The translations under genes and the position numbers were made by a program. Shown here in pieces: positions 4,727-8,001 of a stretch of 8,001 bases of DNA. The notes under the pieces are model-generated. The model made no database searches, was not told the origin of the DNA, and saw only the letters and a list, made by a program, of their open reading frames with translations. Position 1 is the first letter of the stretch, and the number at the start of each line of letters is the position of its first letter. This stretch comes from Acidobacteriota bacterium (GTDB taxonomy: Bacteria > Acidobacteriota > Vicinamibacteria > Vicinamibacterales > 2-12-FULL-66-21). The stretch is taken from NCBI GenBank assembly GCA_013817065.1, contig JACDDJ010000181.1, positions 1-8,001 of the forward strand, read 5' to 3'.

Positions 4727-7723
4727 ATGGGTTCGAGAGTATTAGTGGCCGGTCTTGCTGTCCTGCTCTACGCGGCCGGCGTCTGGGCGCAGACGACGCC
4801 GACAGGAAGCATCACGGGTCAGGTCGTAGATGCGCAGGGCGCCGTCTTGCCCGGAGTGACCGTGAGCGTGACATCCCCGGCGCTTCAGGGCACGCGCACC
4901 GCCGTGACCTCCGGCAATGGCGATTACATCGTTCCCTTCCTCCCCACTGGCGATTACGAGGTCACGTTTGAACTGGCCGGCTTTGAGAAGCGGAGCGAGA
5001 AAGTTCGGGTGCCCCTCGCGGAAACGATCACGCTTGGCGCGCGGTTGGGTGTGGCCGGGGTCAGCGAGCAGCTGACCGTCAGAGCCGAACTGCCAGCCGA
5101 TTTCACGTCGTCTCCAACAGTGGCTTCAAGCTACCGGTCGGAAATGATCGACCGGTTGCCGGTTGGGCGCGACGTGAACGGCGCCGTCCTGCTCGCGCCA
5201 GGCACCACGGACACAGGTCCGCAGCGGGAGGGGGTCGGCCAGGTCGTGTTCTCTGGCGCGATGGCGTACGAGGGCCTCTTTCTCATCAACGGCGTCGTCG
5301 CCAACGAGACACTTCGAGGGCAGGTCTCGACCGTCTTCATCGAAGACGCGATCCAGGAGACAAAGATCTCGACGGCTTCCGTCTCAGCGGAGTACGGCCG
5401 CTTCAACGGCGGGGTCGCCAACACCATCACGAAATCTGGCGGCAACAAGTTCAGCGGGTCGGTCCGCACCACGCTCACAAACGACGACTGGCGCGCGCTC
5501 ACGCCTTTCGAGAAAGGGCTGTCAGAGGATCCACGCGTCAGCAAGGTTGTGCCGGCGTACGAGGCGACGTTCGGTGGTCCATTCATCAAGGATCGCCTGT
5601 GGTTTTTCGGCGCCGCGCGGCTCAAGCAGGACACGTTCTCGCAGACGACGTTTTTCACCAACTTCGCATACGACAACCGCGTCGATGACAAGCGCCTCGA
5701 GAGCAAACTGACCTATGCGATGACGTCCAAGCACACGTTCAAGGGATCGTTCATCAAGCGCACGCGTGACGAGTTCAATAATTCATTCGGCAACGTCATG
5801 GACCGTGCGAGCTTCTACGACAACAAGGCGCCTGAAGATCTTCTGTCCGCGAACTACACAGGCATCCTGACGCCGAAGTTCTTCGTCGAAGCGCAGTTCT
5901 CGCGACGACAGAATTTCTTCATCGGTTCGGGCTCCCGGTTCACGGATCTCCCACGGGGCACGATGATTCTGGACCGGTCTCGCGGGAACGCGCGCTGGAA
6001 TTCGCCCACCTTCTGCGGCGTCTGCGGGTTGTCGCAGGCCGACATCGACGCGGGCAAGCTCAACGAGGAGTTCCGCGGAAACAAGAACGCGATTGTGAAG
6101 GGCTCGTACTTCCTCTCGACGTCCCGCGCCGGCTCGCACTCACTCGTATTCGGCGGCGACGCGTTCCAGGATTCACGCAAGAACGACAACTACCAGTCGG
6201 GCAGCGGCTTCCGCCTCTTCGCGAACAACACCATCATTCGAGGCGAGGACCTGTACCCGGTGATCATCCCCGGGACCTCCGACACGCAGACGTCGGCCGC
6301 CTACATTTTGTGGAATCCCCTCCCGGAAAGCAGCCAGGGCAGCCAGTTGCGCACCTACTCCGCGTTTGTCAACGACGTCTGGCGGTTCAACAACCGATTG
6401 ACGGTCAACGTCGGCGCGCGGTGGGACAAGCTGGACGAACAGGACCAGGGTGGGACGACGGTGGCCGACGGTTCAACCTGGAGCCCACGGCTCTCAGCAA
6501 GCTTCGATCCCACCGCCAGCGGGGCGTGGGTCATCAATGCCGGGTTTGCCCGCTACGTGATGCCCGTCTCGAGCGGCATCGCCGACGCAGGCTCCGGCGC
6601 CGGCCGGACATCGACATTCCGCTACGTGTATCGAGGGCCCGCCATCAACACCGACCTCAACACTGCCAACCCGGTGTCGGCCCAGAACGCCCTCACCACG
6701 GTGTTCGATTGGTTCGCCGCCAACGGCGGTACCAACCGGCCGCTGCGGGACAACCCGACGTTCGCGGGTCTCTCCAGGCGCGTTGGCGAGGATCTCTCGC
6801 AGCCAACCTCGTGGGAGTCGGTGCTCGGCCTCGCCGGCAGGCTGGGCTCGAAGGGCTCGTTCCGCGTCGACGCAGTCCACCGCGACTACGACAATTTTTA
6901 TGCCGACAGCGTGGTCCCGGGGCGCACCGTCACGGCTCCCAACGGGCGGGTGCTCGACCTCGCCATCGTGGAAACAACCAATCTGCTCGAGCGCAAGTAC
7001 CGCGCGCTGCAGGGACAGATCCAGTACCGGCTCGTCCAGGATGTCACCATCGGCGGCAACTACACCTTGTCACGCGCGTCCGGGAACGTGAATGGCGAGA
7101 ACGCCGGCAGCGGGCCGACCACCGACGACATCCTCGCGTATGCGGAGTATCAGGAGGCGCGGTGGAGCAAGCCGATCGGCGACCTGTCGATCGATCAACG
7201 GCATAAGCTGCGCCTGTGGGCGAACGTCGACGCGGGTCTCGGCCCTGTGGGCCGATTGAACATCGGTGTGCTTCAGAGCTTGAACTCAGGCACGCCGTAC
7301 AGCGTTGACGCCGTCATCGACTCGCGGTCGTTCGTCACCAATCCCGGGTATCAGACACCGGACAGCTCGATTGACTACTTCTTCGACGGGCGCGGCAGCC
7401 TCAGGAACGATACGATCTCGGCCACTGACCTGTCCTTCAATTACAGCCTGCCAATCGGCCGACTGAACGACGGCGCCTTTTTTGCCCGCTTCGTCGTGAA
7501 CAACGTGTTCAATCGGGCGGGGCAGGACAGCTCGGGCAACGAGACGGTGTTCACCGCATCCAATCAGAACCCAGGCGCGACGCTGCAGCGATTCAACCCC
7601 TTCACCGAAACGCCGCGGCTCGGCGTCCACTATGAGCTGGGACCGAACTTCGGGATCCCGCTGTCGGCGGATGACTACCAGGCTTCGCGCACGTATTATT
7701 TCGCGCTCGGCTTCAGGTTCTGA
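4727..7723 (+). CDS. Oar-like TonB-dependent outer-membrane receptor with N-terminal carboxypeptidase-regulatory domain
   Basis: A complete 998-residue outer-membrane protein. The signal peptide is about residues 1-21 (VLVAGLAVLLYAAG, cleavage likely after VWA). A carboxypeptidase-regulatory-like beta-sandwich follows (about 27-110; GSITGQVVDAQGAVLPGVTV, then SGNGDYIVPFLPTGDYEV). The plug domain spans about 134-250 and includes IDRLPVGRD, LFLINGVVANETLRG and SAEYGRFNGGVANTITKSGG. The rest, to about 998, is a beta-barrel rich in aromatic strands and ending YYFALGFRF, with the terminal Phe expected of BAM-assembled barrels. Such Oar/SusC-related receptors are very numerous in Acidobacteriota and are thought to import large substrates using TonB energy; the substrate cannot be told from sequence. 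No TonB box is obvious between the regulatory domain and the plug. Two close cysteines (FCGVCG, about residues 438-443) probably sit in an external loop. The gene has its own promoter, Shine-Dalgarno site and terminator hairpin, so it appears monocistronic; no SusD-like partner is present. Confidence 0.95.
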   Translation: MGSRVLVAGLAVLLYAAGVWAQTTPTGSITGQVVDAQGAVLPGVTVSVTSPALQGTRTAVTSGNGDYIVPFLPTGDYEVTFELAGFEKRSEKVRVPLAETITLGARLGVAGVSEQLTVRAELPADFTSSPTVASSYRSEMIDRLPVGRDVNGAVLLAPGTTDTGPQREGVGQVVFSGAMAYEGLFLINGVVANETLRGQVSTVFIEDAIQETKISTASVSAEYGRFNGGVANTITKSGGNKFSGSVRTTLTNDDWRALTPFEKGLSEDPRVSKVVPAYEATFGGPFIKDRLWFFGAARLKQDTFSQTTFFTNFAYDNRVDDKRLESKLTYAMTSKHTFKGSFIKRTRDEFNNSFGNVMDRASFYDNKAPEDLLSANYTGILTPKFFVEAQFSRRQNFFIGSGSRFTDLPRGTMILDRSRGNARWNSPTFCGVCGLSQADIDAGKLNEEFRGNKNAIVKGSYFLSTSRAGSHSLVFGGDAFQDSRKNDNYQSGSGFRLFANNTIIRGEDLYPVIIPGTSDTQTSAAYILWNPLPESSQGSQLRTYSAFVNDVWRFNNRLTVNVGARWDKLDEQDQGGTTVADGSTWSPRLSASFDPTASGAWVINAGFARYVMPVSSGIADAGSGAGRTSTFRYVYRGPAINTDLNTANPVSAQNALTTVFDWFAANGGTNRPLRDNPTFAGLSRRVGEDLSQPTSWESVLGLAGRLGSKGSFRVDAVHRDYDNFYADSVVPGRTVTAPNGRVLDLAIVETTNLLERKYRALQGQIQYRLVQDVTIGGNYTLSRASGNVNGENAGSGPTTDDILAYAEYQEARWSKPIGDLSIDQRHKLRLWANVDAGLGPVGRLNIGVLQSLNSGTPYSVDAVIDSRSFVTNPGYQTPDSSIDYFFDGRGSLRNDTISATDLSFNYSLPIGRLNDGAFFARFVVNNVFNRAGQDSSGNETVFTASNQNPGATLQRFNPFTETPRLGVHYELGPNFGIPLSADDYQASRTYYFALGFRF

Positions 7724-7733
7724 TCTCCGATCT

Positions 7734-7767
7734 CGACCACCCGGGCCTGCACGGGTCCGGGTGGTCG
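7734..7767 (+). terminator. Strong hairpin terminator after the receptor gene
   Basis: CGACCACCCGG (7734-7744) pairs perfectly with CCGGGTGGTCG (7757-7767). The stem extends inward by four more pairs, two of them G-T, to a four-base loop GCAC, for a 15-pair stem starting 10 bp after the receptor stop codon. No T-run follows, so it is an incomplete intrinsic terminator, but its strength and position make a 3'-end role likely. Confidence 0.7.
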
Positions 7768-7875
7768 CAGACTGGCCGAGCGGGAATTTCCGGGCTGGTC
7801 GATGGCCTTTCGGGACCTGAGCGGCTCTTGACGACGTTCAAGCGGACCATGTAGGCGTCGCGTTCGGAAGGGTGC

Positions 7876-7953
7876 ATGAACGCCGGTCCGACGCCATTCG
7901 ATAAGATCGCCGATGTGAAGCTGCCCAGGCCGATCAGCGAGGTGCTGCCGTAA
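7876..7953 (+). other. Short open frame of 25 residues, doubtful
   Basis: ATG 7876 to TAA 7951-7953 reads through PFDKIADVKLPRPISEVLP. A purine run GGAAGGG (7866-7872) lies only three bases before the ATG, closer than usual. The composition is less arginine-rich than typical shadow frames here, but I recognise no family, and one minus-strand frame over the same stretch (including HPSERDAYMVRLNVVK) also looks protein-like. It may be a small peptide, a remnant or chance. The rest of 7768-8001 shows no defensible gene. Confidence 0.15.
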
Positions 7954-7973
7954 GTCCTCCGTTCCCGGCCTCT

Positions 7974-8001
7974 TTGACAATACCTGCCCTCTCCCCTACA
8001 C
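7974..8001 (+). promoter_or_regulatory. Promoter-like -35 with partial -10 at the window edge
   Basis: TTGACA (7974-7979) is followed after exactly 17 bp by TACAC (7997-8001), the first five bases of a possible -10 box cut by the window end. It would drive a plus-strand gene just beyond the window. The sixth base of the -10 is not visible. Confidence 0.4.

Noticed and set aside
4495..4728. A 77-codon minus-strand frame in phase with and directly upstream of the asparagine synthetase start
   Set aside because: It begins inside the receptor start region, crosses its promoter, has no family resemblance and ends at the TAG before the ATG; coincidental openness is more likely.
6310..7206. A 298-codon plus-strand frame inside the receptor gene
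   Set aside because: It is a +1-type shadow, very rich in Arg, Gln and His, across a well-defined beta-barrel coding region.

Overview
The window most resembles a GC-rich genome of the phylum Acidobacteriota, possibly class Vicinamibacteria. This is inferred from gene content: an N-terminal serine/threonine kinase joined to a TolB/FlgO-like sensor start, a fragment of an acidobacterial-type (ADOP) ABC permease, and an Oar-like TonB-dependent receptor with an N-terminal carboxypeptidase-regulatory domain. No phylogenetic marker gene is present, so the assignment is tentative.

Left part (1-1700, minus strand): the first 351 codons of a Hanks-type kinase run off the window edge. Immediately upstream of the kinase, and overlapping its start by 13 nt, is the C-terminal end of an ADOP/MacB-like permease that has lost its body. 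Further upstream lies unassigned degraded sequence, then a short piece resembling the FAD-binding domain of an FAD-linked oxidase. This stretch reads as a gene graveyard.

Middle (1700-2630): a plus-strand ORF encodes an unrecognised beta-rich, probably exported protein. Its 5' end runs into the decayed sequence without a signal peptide, so it looks truncated. It is followed by a 12-bp tandem repeat, a strong hairpin, a small palindrome and a 36-codon remnant that looks like the start of a response-regulator receiver domain.

Right part (2629-8001): a complete minus-strand glutamine-hydrolysing asparagine synthetase and a complete plus-strand TonB-dependent outer-membrane receptor are divergently transcribed from a 232-bp region. 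The receptor has a recognisable promoter, Shine-Dalgarno sequence and signal peptide, and ends in a 15-bp stem hairpin. The last ~230 bp hold no convincing gene; a promoter-like -35 with a partial -10 lies at the very edge.

The two intact genes are ordinary members of their families and nothing shows that they act in one pathway. I see no CRISPR array, complete mobile element, RNA gene or clear novel system. The interest lies in the decayed fragments and the unassigned secreted protein between them.
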